A stretch of DNA of 64,000 bases from Parelaphostrongylus tenuis. Its lineage: Eukaryota; Nematoda; Chromadorea; Rhabditida; Metastrongylidae. The translations under genes and the position numbers were made by a program. The notes beneath the pieces are model-generated. The model searched no databases, had not been told where the DNA came from, and was given only the letters and a program-made list of their open reading frames with translations. Location of the stretch: contig JAHQIW010007374.1 in the NCBI GenBank assembly GCA_019055375.1, positions 186,001 to 250,000 on the forward strand, read 5' to 3'. Shown piece after piece: positions 10,230-40,642 of this stretch (positions are counted from its first letter, which is position 1; every line of letters starts with the position of its first letter).

Positions 10230-10885
10230 TGATAGTTATTCCTGAGCCATGCATGTGGTTTGTTTTGGGCACTTATATAGGGCCGTACACTGTTTTGGCC
10301 TTGCAGCCTCTTTAGTTGAACGGTGCTTTTCGTCTGAGTCTACCTGGCTCGGAAAAAAACCCTATTACATAGAGGAGTCGTCGACGAACGTTTTACACGC
10401 GCTGATAAGTAATAGAAATAGAGAAAGCGAAGTGTTGTACACCCGATTGTTTTTGGTTGATATCGCCAAATATAATGAAATTTGCGCGTGGTCTAAGGAA
10501 ATACTCGAAATGAAAGGTATGATATATTTGACGAATTGAAATTTGAGCGTAGTCCAAAGATACGCTCGAAACGAAACGCATATGTTTGACGATACCAGCC
10601 AAGAGCATTTGAGAGTACATCACTACTCGTTCGGTGATTTCATCACTCGTGTAAAACGTTCGTCGGCGTCTCCTCTATGTAAGTGGGTTCACCACTGAAA
10701 GGGGTTGGCTTGGACAAAAGGCATCGTGCGACTGAAGAGGCTGTAGGGCCGAAGCACATGTATTGCACTCTAGAAGTGCCCACAACAGAGCACATGCATG
10801 GCTCAAAAATAACTATCAAGCATATTGAAATTTGTGCGTGACCTCAAGAAACACTCGAAACGAAAGGCATTCTATAATACTACAA
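10230..10885. mobile_element. Large foldback element (~650 bp)
   Basis: The arms at about 10235-10400 and about 10625-10810 are imperfect inverted copies. Pairs include CATGCATGTGGTTTG with ACAGAGCACATGCATG, GAACGTTTTACAC with GTGTAAAACGTTCG, and ACATAGAGGAG with CTCCTCTATGT. The spacer (about 10400-10620) carries two tandem-like copies of a block (AAATTTGCGCGTGGTCTAAG and GAAATTTGAGCGTAGTCCAA) that resemble element termini, suggesting a nested or compound structure. No transposase is present. Confidence 0.7.
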
Positions 10886-11820
10886 TACAGCTATAATGAC
10901 AATGAGAGTAGTAGTATCACATATAAGTAATAATAACTGATTTGAATACTAACGATGACGATGAAGCCTAAAGAGTGAGGGCGCAAAAAGGCCTAATCTT
11001 ACGTGAGGTCGACGCTTAAAGTATGAACTATCTATAGAGCCAATCGCAATCATCTTTAGAGATATTCTAGAATAAAGCGAGAGCACTGTTTCAATTTTTC
11101 TCTACTTGAAATCGAATATCAGTTGTTTAATAGTCGAAAACTCTTTCGTGGTTACGATGTTCAACCCATGAGCAATTTCTTCGCTAACGATATAAACACC
11201 GGGAGCACTAACTACCGCTATGACCTACAAAACGACTTGAAGAAGTCAATCAGTCAGACTTGTGGCGCTCTAATCATCACATACAGGAATGCTATCATTT
11301 TAATGAGCTTGCAAGGATGAAAGGCTCTGAGCTAAGATATCGCTTTTGCCGATCGTGCATTCTAGTGTGAATCAGTTCGAATAATCTTCTATTACTTCGG
11401 TGAAGTATGAAATGTTTACGAATGACCATAATCGACATTACTCCAGTACTCGAGTACGCACCGTGAGAATTTCTCAATTGCCAAACAGAAATGCCTAATA
11501 GTGCGTAGCGGAAACCACTCCAGCGCCTTCACCAGTTGCCTAGGAGACAAGTGTCGCCAACTCGAGCACTCCGCTTAATCCACGATAATCCTTTAACTAC
11601 CAAAACATTCAATTTATCGCTGGTTATTTTCGTAGCTTCCGAATTAATATCTTATCTGTTGCTTTTATAACAGCATAAATTTCATCTTCTTATGATTTAC
11701 GGATTCTGTGTTAGTCATTGAAAGCAGTAAAAAAGTGTTTTGTCTTGTTTCATACCTGCTGAATAATGTTTCGTGCACTTTTGAGTAGAAAATTAATTAG
11801 GTAATGTTGTTATGCCATAA

Positions 11821-11830
11821 TTTTCTTTAG
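11821..11830 (+). promoter_or_regulatory. Candidate spliced-leader acceptor of the Ly6 gene
   Basis: TTTTCTTTAG lies 37 bases before the ATG at 11868, with pyrimidine-rich sequence just upstream. In nematodes such a 3' splice site without a matching upstream donor is the usual place where a spliced leader is joined. This is inferred from position and motif only. Confidence 0.4.
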
Positions 11831-11867
11831 CACTTCCAACTGCTGAAATTTCGATCGTCATGTACCG

Positions 11868-14800
11868 ATGACGGTGCTCATGTTCCCCTTCCTATTGTTC
11901 ACCATTGATGGAGCCCAGATGCTTTCCTGCTATCATTGTGTTTCCCAACTGCCCCTTGAAGGGATCGAATCAGACGCTCGCCTTGCTCTCAAAGCGCTTG
12001 TTTTTCAGAGGTGAGATTTACGAAGAACTCGCAAACCAATTTCATCTTCAACTTCCTTTTCTGTCTAATTCGAGAATTGAACTACCTCCGATAGAAATTT
12101 AGTGCTACGTGCGCCATTTTTGCTAAAAACTGCAAATCTTTTTTACGAATTTCGACAGTTTCAGAAAATTTGTTTGCTCTTAGTGAAATTTCTAGATGCG
12201 ACCACTAACCTACTTCCATCACCATATCAAGTGGCTAAATTCGTAAGCGTTTTCGAAAAGTACAAGGCAGTTATGGCTGCGGTGAAAGAAGTTAATCGTC
12301 GTGTTCGCAGAGTATTTCGCCATTGTTGTTCAAGCAAAAGACAGCCTCGAATGACGAACACTTAAGACACCACAAGTCCCTGACTACAGCCATCCTTATT
12401 AATCTCAAGAATTTTTCTCCAACTCATCTGAAATGAATACTAACGCAAGTTACTGTTTCCCTTGTGATCTATGTGGCTTAACGAATTACAATTCACAAAA
12501 ATTGTTGTGATGTTACTGTTATCAAAACTACTCGTACTAGTATAACGGGTGCGTACGGCGCAGTGGTTGGAGGCACCTTGCGATACAAGCGTAGTCGATG
12601 GCTCGATCTCACAACCGTTGATCATCAAGCCTTTCAGGAGGATAGCCGCACTGACCTGATACATAGGTAAGCCACCCGCTAGTCAATGTGAAGGCTAGAT
12701 ATGCGCTCAATCACCTCCAACCATGCTTGCTGAGTCAAATGAGTGGCTTATCCCTCAAGGGCTTTTCTTCGTTCTCGTATAGCACCGCAGTTTGCAATCA
12801 AACGCTAAGAAACTGAGTTTCGGGAGTCGAAGATTCAGCATGGGTTTTCATTTGTTTTAATTCTGAATTATGCCCTCGATGGATGTTTTCAAAAATGTGC
12901 GTGAATTATTATGGTGAAATGTTGTTGTCCTGTCGGATCTTCTTCATAACGCCGAGAGTGACTTCTTTTCAATAATGGAATTTTGGTTGTACAATTTCTT
13001 CTATGACTCATAAAAGATCATTATGTGTCATTGAAGGATGATATGGTCATCTATCAGCTTCATGACTGTTCATTGTTCAAGTCAACACAAGGTTCAAAAA
13101 GGGTCAGTCGAAAGAAAGTTGATTAACAACCTCATCGAAACAGAAGAATCTAAAAATGCAGGTTCTTTAGAGAAATCAAATGGTGGTCGGTTTCCCAGAA
13201 GAACTGTAGAAGACCATTTCTAGCACGATGAAGCTGAGAATATGTGGTGGTATAATGTACTTTTGCGATCTCCAATGTGCCTTCTTCAACGCAAAAGCTT
13301 CCGGCTGCCTTTACTTGTTCAAAAAATACTAACAATTTTCGTTCTAAAGCATTACATCTGTTTTTCGCAAGAAGGGAGCAGTTTAAGGTAACAATCACGA
13401 GTCTATCAAAGCAATGTTCAGTTCCCTAGAATGAAGCAAAACGAGTAGGGAAAGTCTGCTCATAGTCAGGGCAACTCTAACTCTGTTACCTGAACCTAAA
13501 TTGTGAGATGAGACTCAACCGGCTTGATAACGGGGTTTATGGCAGAAACGGCGTTACTAACATGATCAATTGAAATTCGACCGTCAGCTAGGAAATCCAT
13601 TTAAGGCGTACATTTTGGCATACTATCTATAAGTGATATCATCACATGCTGACTCAGTTACTCGCTTAGAAACGGCTCCATCCCTTTTATTATACTTTCG
13701 GTTTATGATTCGGTTTTCCACGTGCTTTGCTAACGCTTTAAATGCCTTCGTTTACTGTGTATCCTGCAAGTTCTTCCATGTATTTTCCATGCTTTAGAAC
13801 GCCTCGAACTTTGGATGCGACGAAATAAAGTTCTTCCGTTATACAACTGTTTTCTAAGCATCTGGTAGTGGATTTGGAAGCTTCCATTTTTCGCATGCCA
13901 ATATTTTTTTTCACATAAAACCGTTTCAAATCAACTGCTGACCAGATTTCTTCCATATTCCTAAGGTGCTTCTCTCGTTTAAAATTCCGTTTGAAATTCG
14001 AATTTTTGAAGAGGAAACCGGATTCTAACTTTTGAACCTTTGAAAGCAAATGCGGTAGAAGCAGCCATTAATTGTACATTGCAGAACCACAAGCTTCAAT
14101 GGCACGTTTTACTTTTGAATTTCACTTTTCTGTTTGAACTCAAGATGCCAAAACTTGATATTGTTAGAAAAGGAAGATTGTACAGTGCTTGGAAGCACCT
14201 AAAAATTTTATCCGTTCAAAAATTTAATTAATAATACTTGCTATGACCTGAGATATGCTTGCTCAAACATGAAAGACTGAATGATTTCGAGCGCGTAAGA
14301 GCAGCTTTAAATTAGAGAAAGCGATGATGAGATGGAACCATGAGATGCTTATCGCAGTGACAACCAAAAGAGAGAGAAATCAATGGTCCCGAACTGGAGC
14401 TCATGACAACATGTGGAAGTAAGAAGGCTCCTGTGCATATGATTGGCACATAAATACCGCCTAGGCTGACAATGTGATCGAAAACAAAACTCACTAATCA
14501 ACACGTGCAACAGCAACAAATGGGAGTTTCTATAGTAGACTAATCACAAAGAGCTCAACAAGAACAACTGAAGCATTCAAGGTCTGATGCGAGAATTCCT
14601 GAAATTTTCGGCATAAAAAGATAACTGCAGGTTTGAGATCCAAGTGACTATAACCTGATATGCAAATAGTAATGTTTGGAACAAGCTTTAAAATGGAGAC
14701 GTTGTTTTGGCTGTTATAAAGCCTCAGCAAATACTTAGGAATGTAATTTGATTGTAGATCTTCCAAACAGGTAAACATTAGCTCATGTCGCTTTCGAAAA

Positions 14801-17800
14801 AATTTATGCTCAGATTGTCCGAATAAATGCCAGAGATAAAAGGATAAAGGATAAAGCTCTCAGCGTTGATTAATCCCTGGAGGATGCGCCATGCATTGGT
14901 CCTCAATTTTTAACTTCGTTTGAGGTGATTGAATGCATATCTGGCCTTTACAATGACTCGCGGCGGCATTCCGCTAGAAAAACTGAATTGTAAAGGTTGT
15001 AAAAAGTATGGTTATTACGTAAATCATAACGGCTGCTGGTTATAATGATTGTAATTTTTTTTGAAGAGTGCTGCATATAGGAGTTTTGAGCACCAAAGAT
15101 GATAGGTGGTATGCAAGAAATACCAGTTTTGAGAATCTTGTAAAGTAAATTAATTGAAGAGTAATGTTTACAACATCAGCGGAATGTTGTTAGAATAAAA
15201 CCTCGAAATAAAACTTATTATATGGAGATATAGCAGCACGTTCGCGACAAAATGACCTATGTGGAAGTTGGTTTACGACAGGACACTGTGGCAGGCACGA
15301 CCCCTATAGACGTCATGTTCTTTCGGCTATTTTTAGAGCACAAAGTTTCTTTTTGATATATTTGTGATGAATTGATAGCCTACAAAATGTTTATAAAAAG
15401 CCCTCGTTTAAAAAAAGCTTTCTTACAGGCAACTTCTTACTTGATTATTTGACATTATTTATTATTATTTATTTACTTTTTGGACTAATTCATTGTGTAA
15501 ACGAGAGTATTGCCCTATTCGGAAGGAAGCGGAGAGGTCTCTTATGTACTTGAAGTCGAAAGTCCGGCATTAAGAGCATCCTTCGGCTACGTAGGATAGG
15601 AGAAGCGTAAAAGGACTTTGAACACAGGAAAAACCTAATCATATGACGAAATAAGGCAGCGTTTGAACTTGCGAGTATTGTTGCCAGCGTGACCTCTATA
15701 GATGCTATTGCAGTCTAGGTAAAAAATTATACGTCGCTGATTAGGTCGCGAGAAATCAGGCATTGTTTCGAACATTTCAATGAACACCTAGAACCTTCAC
15801 AGTCAAGTAGTTTTTGCCTTTATGAGTATGGCAGGTGCGCTACGATTCGTCTATGTAAATTATCTCACTGATTAAGTATCTTGTTGTCGTAGTATGTGTG
15901 TAGTTCAATGATCAGGAATTCTCGTCAGCGCACTATAATCAATTCCGTGGTTTGGGTTCCCCGAGTCTCCCATCCCATCGAGGATGGCAAATTGATAGCA
16001 GAGTTTTCTAAAAAGATAGCAGGATTGTTTTGATAGACCGGCAGGCCTCCATCGATATTTGGTGAGGCTAAATGCATAACACATTCCTCGAGGATCGGTC
16101 AACATCAAAAGGTTAACCACTTATCTTCTTCGTCGTAGCAAAAACATGCCTTTAAATGCCAAGCTTTAGTGCTGAAACTCAGCAGGACGTTTCTGTCTTC
16201 TCCACATAAAAAACAGCTGATATCAACTGGCGTGGATCCAATGCTCAACATGGACAAGTGATACTGTATACGCCAGATTTGAAATGTTAAGTATAGAGCC
16301 TGAGAAAGCTGTGTGGTCACAAGACCTTATATGAGGAATGGTGGACGGGCAAACAAACTTATTTTATACCCACATCGGTAGAATTCCCTAGTTCTCCATC
16401 CCTAATGGCCTTTGAATATGGGATAATCTGAGCTTTCAACACTACGCATTACTCCTTCGTATCAAGTGCACTGATGATTTAAATTACATGTTTAGGTACA
16501 ATGTGCCCCCGTCGAACGAATTCTGCGACGACTCTAGTGCCTATGATTTCTACTCAGCAGAGACTCAGCAATGTGACGACACAGATCAATGCTTGAAACT
16601 TTCCATTACTCAGAAAGGTGAGAATTTCATAAGCCATCTGATTCGATCAACACGAATCAAATGAAGAACTTTTCCGCTCGCTTGGAGCACAATACTAATG
16701 TGCACCCGTTCAAGTGATATTTTCCATAGGATCCGGAAAAAGGTGCGCTAAACTGGTTTCTTGAGACTATCGATTTGTTGTTTGATTTCCTGGGAGGAAA
16801 GAAGGAAAGAACAAATTATAGGCTAGACGAAGGGAGTTTTCAAAAGGAAACATTAACGACTCCCCAGTCGTGCACAGACACTATAGAGGTCCATGCCAAC
16901 TGGATTGTGTTGAACAGACTTACCCAAAAATCCAGTATTCAAAATTATGGGGTTTTGTGGCTTATATTCCAAATAAGCTTACCTTGAATACCAAAAAAAT
17001 CACACAACAAAGTGAATGTGCTACACATGATAGATGTAACTAAGCAGTCATTCTATGTTGCTAAAAAACACGGTACTTTTCTGATATCTCCACCCTGTTT
17101 CAGCTCTCCGGGGAAAATGCATTTTTTAATTTTTTAGAGCTTTAGCCGCCATTCGATATCTTGAATCTGGAAAATTTCAATGCCTTACTTATTTTTTAAT
17201 ATGACCTTCTTACTGCGCTGTGACACTGAAAAGAAATATATGCTACACACTCAAGCATTTCTCGCCGAACAGAGCACTTTTATTAGACTTTCAGTAACCT
17301 AGCTTTTTTAGTTCGATAGCTTAAATCTCGAAAATTCATCGATGCACTTGGTTTTTGATAAAACTTCTGAGTGCGCTGTAGCGAGCAAAATAAAGTTGAA
17401 TGTTGAACTCGACGCGCACTCTTTGCTCCGGTATGTAAATGGGGTTTCGCAACACTAAGCCACCGTACTTCTTGCAGCATAACGATTATTTGCGAAATCC
17501 AATCTTCTCTTAGGTGCTATAGCGCCCTAAAAAGTCCTTTCCGAAAACAAAGTTAAAACAAAGTTATTTTCTCTATTATCAGGGGATAAAGGAATATTTA
17601 ACTCCAATAGGGACAAAACATTTCACAAGAATGTTGTAATCATTCGAAAGCTCAAACCTCTGGCGACTGCACTTGTTACCCTTTTTTTCAGAGAGTCTTT
17701 TTATAACGCTATAGCATTCAGAATGAGTTTGTTCCGCTCGCCCCACCTTTTGTTCCTGTCGCTTTTATTTCGCCGAACAAAACTTCTCGCCTAGACTACT

Positions 17801-19836
17801 AAAATTATTTCGATAGGCCAAGTATCGAAGACTCCAACAATGTGTTTGCATTTTGGAAAAGTTTTTTTTTTATATCATTGAAACAGAAAAAAATCATCTG
17901 TGCTTTTTACATACACGTTTTCTTGCAAGAGAGAGATCTTTCTCTAGACTATTAGCAATGATGCAATAGCGTAAGATTTAGCTATATCAACGCTGTGCTT
18001 ATTTCTGGAAAGACCGTTTCTCTGCAGTGCAGCAGGAAAACGAAATTGATTCAAATACGCGGGCATGCATTTTTGGATAGTCTACGGGCTGGTGGCAACG
18101 GTAAGGTTTTTCAGCACGGCGATCGATGCCGCTGAGGAGGCTCACATGCGAAGTAGGAATTTTGTTATTCAATTAGAAAATTTCTCTACGCTTTGAAGGA
18201 AACCTCAGATTATACGAATGGTTCTGATACTACAAGATTTGCTCTACAACGTTCATATCTTTTCGTGTTTGCGGCGAATTGTAAACGCGATAATAATGAA
18301 GGCACGCGAAGAGTATGAAATATGACTTTATTTTATATGCTACAGAGTTCTAAAAGGGTTTTTTTTTTTGAGGACAGCCTGTGCAGCGCCGTAGTCAGAG
18401 TTCTTGTCCAGCGAATGGTGTTGAATATCCATTTGTCCCAAGACAACTTAAATAAGCTCAAAGTTATCATCGGAATCGTTGAGATTCAAGCTATCGATAA
18501 ATCACTAAAAGTCCAGGGAAAACGCTTTGTACGCTATGAATGCTCGGGTGTGAAACATAATTTTATTCCTATTGTTGAAACACACTAAAAAATCCACATT
18601 CCAAGTAGGTAAAGTCACCAAAACGTCAGCCATTGACTTTGAACGAAATGAACCATTGTCGCGTAAAGTTGGCAAATGAGGAGACTACGTGCTATTTCAT
18701 AATTTTCATGCCGACGTTTGGTGAAAGACAGTGTTCTGATTTATCGCGGTAAAAACCTCCCACATATGAATACTTCGTCGTAAATAGATCTAAGATATAT
18801 GCAGTTTGAAACAGCGCTAAATTCGAGGTATATTCCAATAACTTTTCTTCAATAAATCGCAATATCCCACTCAGTACGTTTATGACAAGCTACATTTGAT
18901 CAGATAAACACACATAATGCGCCAGACTAAAGCTGAAGTGATTTCATTTGCTATTGATCCCTTAGCCGACAGTAGCATCATCGATATCGCCAGTCGCGCG
19001 CGATTTTCGTTCTTCAACAAAGATTTTTCTCTTTGTTTCGGGAAATACTTTGAGCACTTCGTACCACTCCGACAGAACATGATTTTCTCCACAAGTATAT
19101 ATACTTTTTGTGCATATATACTCCTACGTGCAAGGAGAACTTTGAACGTGAAACGCAGTTTTACTTCCGCTTTCACAGTGCACTATGAAAACCTTCTCCA
19201 GAAGAAGTTTGAGCTTCACGTTCGCCGAGATTTGGGCTATCGCATGAGTATGGTGTAGCCCAATAAAAAGGGATCCACAAACTTTAGCTGAGCAACAAAA
19301 GGCAAAGCGAATGTGAAACAAAATTTTATTTTTGCTACTACAGCATACAACAGCCTTTCTGAAAACCAATCAGTGTTCGAATCGCCCAGATACAAGCTTT
19401 CTAGTGACAACTTGAATTTTAAATATAAAGTTTGTCCAGCGATGAAAGACCTTCGAAAATATGAGAGTCGAAATGACTCTCATCTTCCTCAAAGGGTAGT
19501 ACACGATCCTGATCTTGCGAATTGATTTTTGTTGCTCCAAATCTTCCCATAAGAACGTAGCCGATCAGATTCTACCTACAGCTAGCAGTTATTCGTAAAT
19601 GATAAATATAGTCCCCTAAAGCATATTTCAAGCAGATCTTGTTTTCTTTTTCAGATCTGTCATTTGTTATGCGTGGCTGTCAAAGTAAAGTTCTTCGGTC
19701 CAGTTACTATCTGAGCCACGAGACTCCGTGCACCAATGATGGCCCTTCACAATGCCTTTGTGACACTGATTTATGTAATAATTCAACTTGTCCTAGCATC
19801 CTTTTTTTCTTTCACTGTATTGTATCTTGTATATAG
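11868..19836 (+). CDS. Secreted Ly6/uPAR (three-finger) domain protein, likely GPI-anchored
   Basis: Three exons join in phase: 11868-12010, 16496-16617 and 19655-19836 (TAG stop), coding 148 residues. Residues 1 to about 18 form a signal peptide. The LU-domain spacing follows, with CYHC at 21-24, then C58, C74, C80, C97, C114, C122, C124 and C129, closing with the hallmark C-x4-C-N (CDTDLCN). N131 is in an NST glycosylation motif. The hydrophobic tail (SILFFFHCIVSC) fits a GPI-attachment signal. Splice sites are CAGAG/GTGAG, TTTAG/G, AAAG/GTGAG and TTTTTCAG/A. Known Ly6 proteins act at the surface of neurons or other cells by modulating channels or receptors; the partner here is unknown. The 4.5 and 3.0 kb introns are full of repeats. 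The gene converges on smc-5. The start ATG follows a likely spliced-leader site. Confidence 0.82.
12545..12740 (+). repeat. tRNA-derived SINE (family 2) in Ly6 intron 1
   Basis: The plus strand shows a tRNA-like head (GGCGCAGTGGTTGGAGGCAC, then GGCTCGATCTCACAACC as B box). A body with TATGCGCTCAATCACCT follows, shared with 29985-30260 (GATATGCACTCATTCACCTT) and, inverted, with 15905-16115. It is a non-coding mobile remnant. Confidence 0.6.
14845..14980 (-). repeat. SINE fragment (family 1)
   Basis: Matches the left part of 51935-52120 closely: ATAAAGCTCTC-GCGTTG, CGCCATGCATT, CCTCAATTTTTAACTTCGT, TGAATGCATATCTGGCCTT and AATGACTCGC. The tRNA-like end seen at 2220-2440 and 33000-33295 is missing. 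Confidence 0.6.
15905..16115 (-). repeat. SINE-like element (family 2) in Ly6 intron 1
   Basis: An inverted relative of 29985-30260. Shared features are the CATCGAGGATGGCAA region, the GATAGCAG/GTAGCAGC block, CCATCGATATTTGGTGAGGC and a terminal CTCGAGGATCGGTCAACATC corresponding to CAGGATCGATCAACGCTGA. No coding role is seen. Confidence 0.5.
17120..18150 (-). repeat. ~170 bp dispersed repeat, several units, in Ly6 intron 2
   Basis: Units on minus follow a common scheme: a pyrimidine-rich start, a TTCGATAGCTTAAATCTCG-type block, a gap, then CTGTAGCG next to AAAATAAAGTTGAA and CGACGCGCACTC. Two adjacent units are at 17120-17270 and 17275-17435, and a diverged one is at 17930-18150. The same unit recurs at 18980-19470, 25460-25690, 27510-27890, 28560-29190, 34157-34620, 35500-35720, 36090-36400, 37095-37215, 39598-40100 and 43190-43830. 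No open frame is conserved. Confidence 0.6.
18320..19475 (+). repeat. ~170 bp dispersed repeat units on plus
   Basis: At least three units are seen (about 18400-18590, 19030-19250 and 19290-19470). They share motifs such as GTGAAACGCAGTTTTACTTC, GTGAAACAAAATTTTATTTTTGC, a TACAGCRYAC-like step, AGAAAACC and GAGATT-AAGCTATCGA-type ends. They lie between exons 2 and 3 of the Ly6 gene in the orientation opposite to the units at 17120-18150. Confidence 0.5.
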
Positions 19837-19891
19837 ACTAGTCGCTTAGAATTTAATTACAGAAAATCAACACCGAAGAGTAAGTAAGAAT

Positions 19892-19897
19892 TTTATT
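19892..19897 (-). terminator. smc-5 polyadenylation signal
   Basis: AATAAA on the minus strand lies 63 bases after the smc-5 stop codon. It falls inside the probable 3' UTR of the convergent Ly6 gene. Confidence 0.5.
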
Positions 19898-19913
19898 CTT
19901 TGTGATACTCATT

Positions 19914-19919
19914 AATAAA
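19914..19919 (+). terminator. Ly6 gene polyadenylation signal
   Basis: AATAAA on plus lies 77 bases after the Ly6 stop codon and about 40 bases before the (opposite-strand) smc-5 stop. Cleavage 10-20 bases downstream would make the two 3' UTRs overlap. Confidence 0.5.
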
Positions 19920-19960
19920 TCTTCACTGCCAACTCAACAATAACAAGGACACTTCTCGTG

Positions 19961-39364
<19,404 letters not shown>

Positions 39365-39597
39365 TTCTCCAGAGAGACTCCTCACCACTGACCAGCACTG
39401 CCGACTGGACCCTGCCCGTCCGCGTCGTAATTTTCAAATTTCGCGCCCTCCTGCGCTGTTGGATTGGAGCGCGTTTTCGCTTGAGTGAAAAAATGTGATG
39501 ACCAAATGTGGTAGGGTAAACAGAGTTTCCTGCCAAATAGTTCCTCGTATTACGTTTATTTGTATCACAATACGACTAGACAGGAACTCAGGTACCT

Positions 39598-40100
39598 CTT
39601 AACCTCTTAGGAACGGCAGTTGAAGAATCGCACAGCGCAACTCGCAAAAGGTGCGCAATTTTCGTTATAAAATTACGGTTTTTCCTCTATTCGGTAAGCG
39701 AAGTTGCAGGTTTTCTGCGTTGGTTGATAGTGCACGATTTTTTCTACATAGTCATATAATTTTCGTGCATATAGAGCTTTTCTGTACGATAAAAACTTTG
39801 AGTGTGAAACGTAATCCTTTTTTCGCTCTTACAGTGTTCTGCGGAAATCTTTCAGAAAACCAATTGCGGCTTCGGAATCCTCGAGATTTGGGCTATCGAA
39901 TGACTAAGAAGAGTTCGGCGAAGAGCCCTATATAAGCCAATCAAACTGAGTGTGGAACATAGTGTTATTTACCCTGCTACTACGTAATAACGAGGCTTTC
40001 TCAAAAATCAAGCATATTGTAGAAGAATCGCAGAGATTTAAGCTTTGAAATGATCACCAAAAGTCCAAAGGAAAATTTTTGTCCAGCAAGAAAAGTCTTC
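39598..40100 (+). repeat. Long copy of the ~170 bp dispersed repeat upstream of smc-5
   Basis: Begins like 34157 and contains two tandem units (about 39795-39925 with GTGTGAAACGTAATCC, TCGCTCTTACAGTG and GAGATTTGGGCTATCGAATG; and about 39945-40095 with GTGTGGAACATAGTG, then GAGATTTAAGC). It lies about 230 bp upstream of the smc-5 start codon and so limits the promoter region to a short GC-richer stretch. Confidence 0.55.
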
Positions 40101-40239
40101 AAACAATCGTGTACCTCAGCTGGTACACGTCGTCCCTTGGGGATTCAACAGCCCCTCCATCCTCCCTTACTGGACTGTAAAAACAAATTCGCTCGATGAA
40201 TGAGCATATTTGTTGCTATTCCAATTTTTAGTTGCTCTA

Positions 40240-40435
40240 GCAGGATAAACACCGACCCGATGGTTCGATTTTTTCACGAAAAACTTAGGAAAAAAAGATA
40301 TGGCTCAACGAATTCCTAGTGCAGACAGGATCCCCTGGGCTACTTTTGAACGCAATATGGCAGAATGGAAGATTGACTAGTGCCTGCTCGAGTCATTCGA
40401 CGATCATCGAGGCCACAAGTGCACGTGATCTACAA
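40240..40435 (+). mobile_element. RTE 3' end fragment, diverged
   Basis: Matches the 3' end of the copies at 32535 and 38655 with more changes: CGACCCGATGGTTCGATTTT, TTCACGAAAAACTTAGG, GGATCCCCTGGGCTACTTTT and TGCTCGAGTCATTCGACGAT. It is an older insertion than the near-identical pair. Confidence 0.75.
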
Positions 40436-40448
40436 CAGTTCTCCTTTT

Positions 40449-40642
40449 CTAACCCTTTAAGGACCAAACGATACGTTTCGTACCGTGCTGCGCGACGTCA
40501 AACCTCACCCTGCTACTGTAATGGCAGCGTTGCATCTCATAGGATGATTGTAGGTACAGACAATCAGACATGCAGATGCCGACTTCTGCGACTGCCGTGC
40601 GCGACCTCGCCTGACTATCAACACTGGTCCCCAAGGGGTTAA
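40449..40642. mobile_element. MITE with TTAA-type ends, sister of 37460-37672
   Basis: The left AACCCTTTAAGGACCA pairs with the right TGGTCCCCAAGGGGTTAA (14 of 18 positions). The interior shares CTACTGTAATGGCAGCG and CAGACATGCAGATGCCG with the copy at 37460-37672. No open frame is conserved between the two. Confidence 0.6.
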
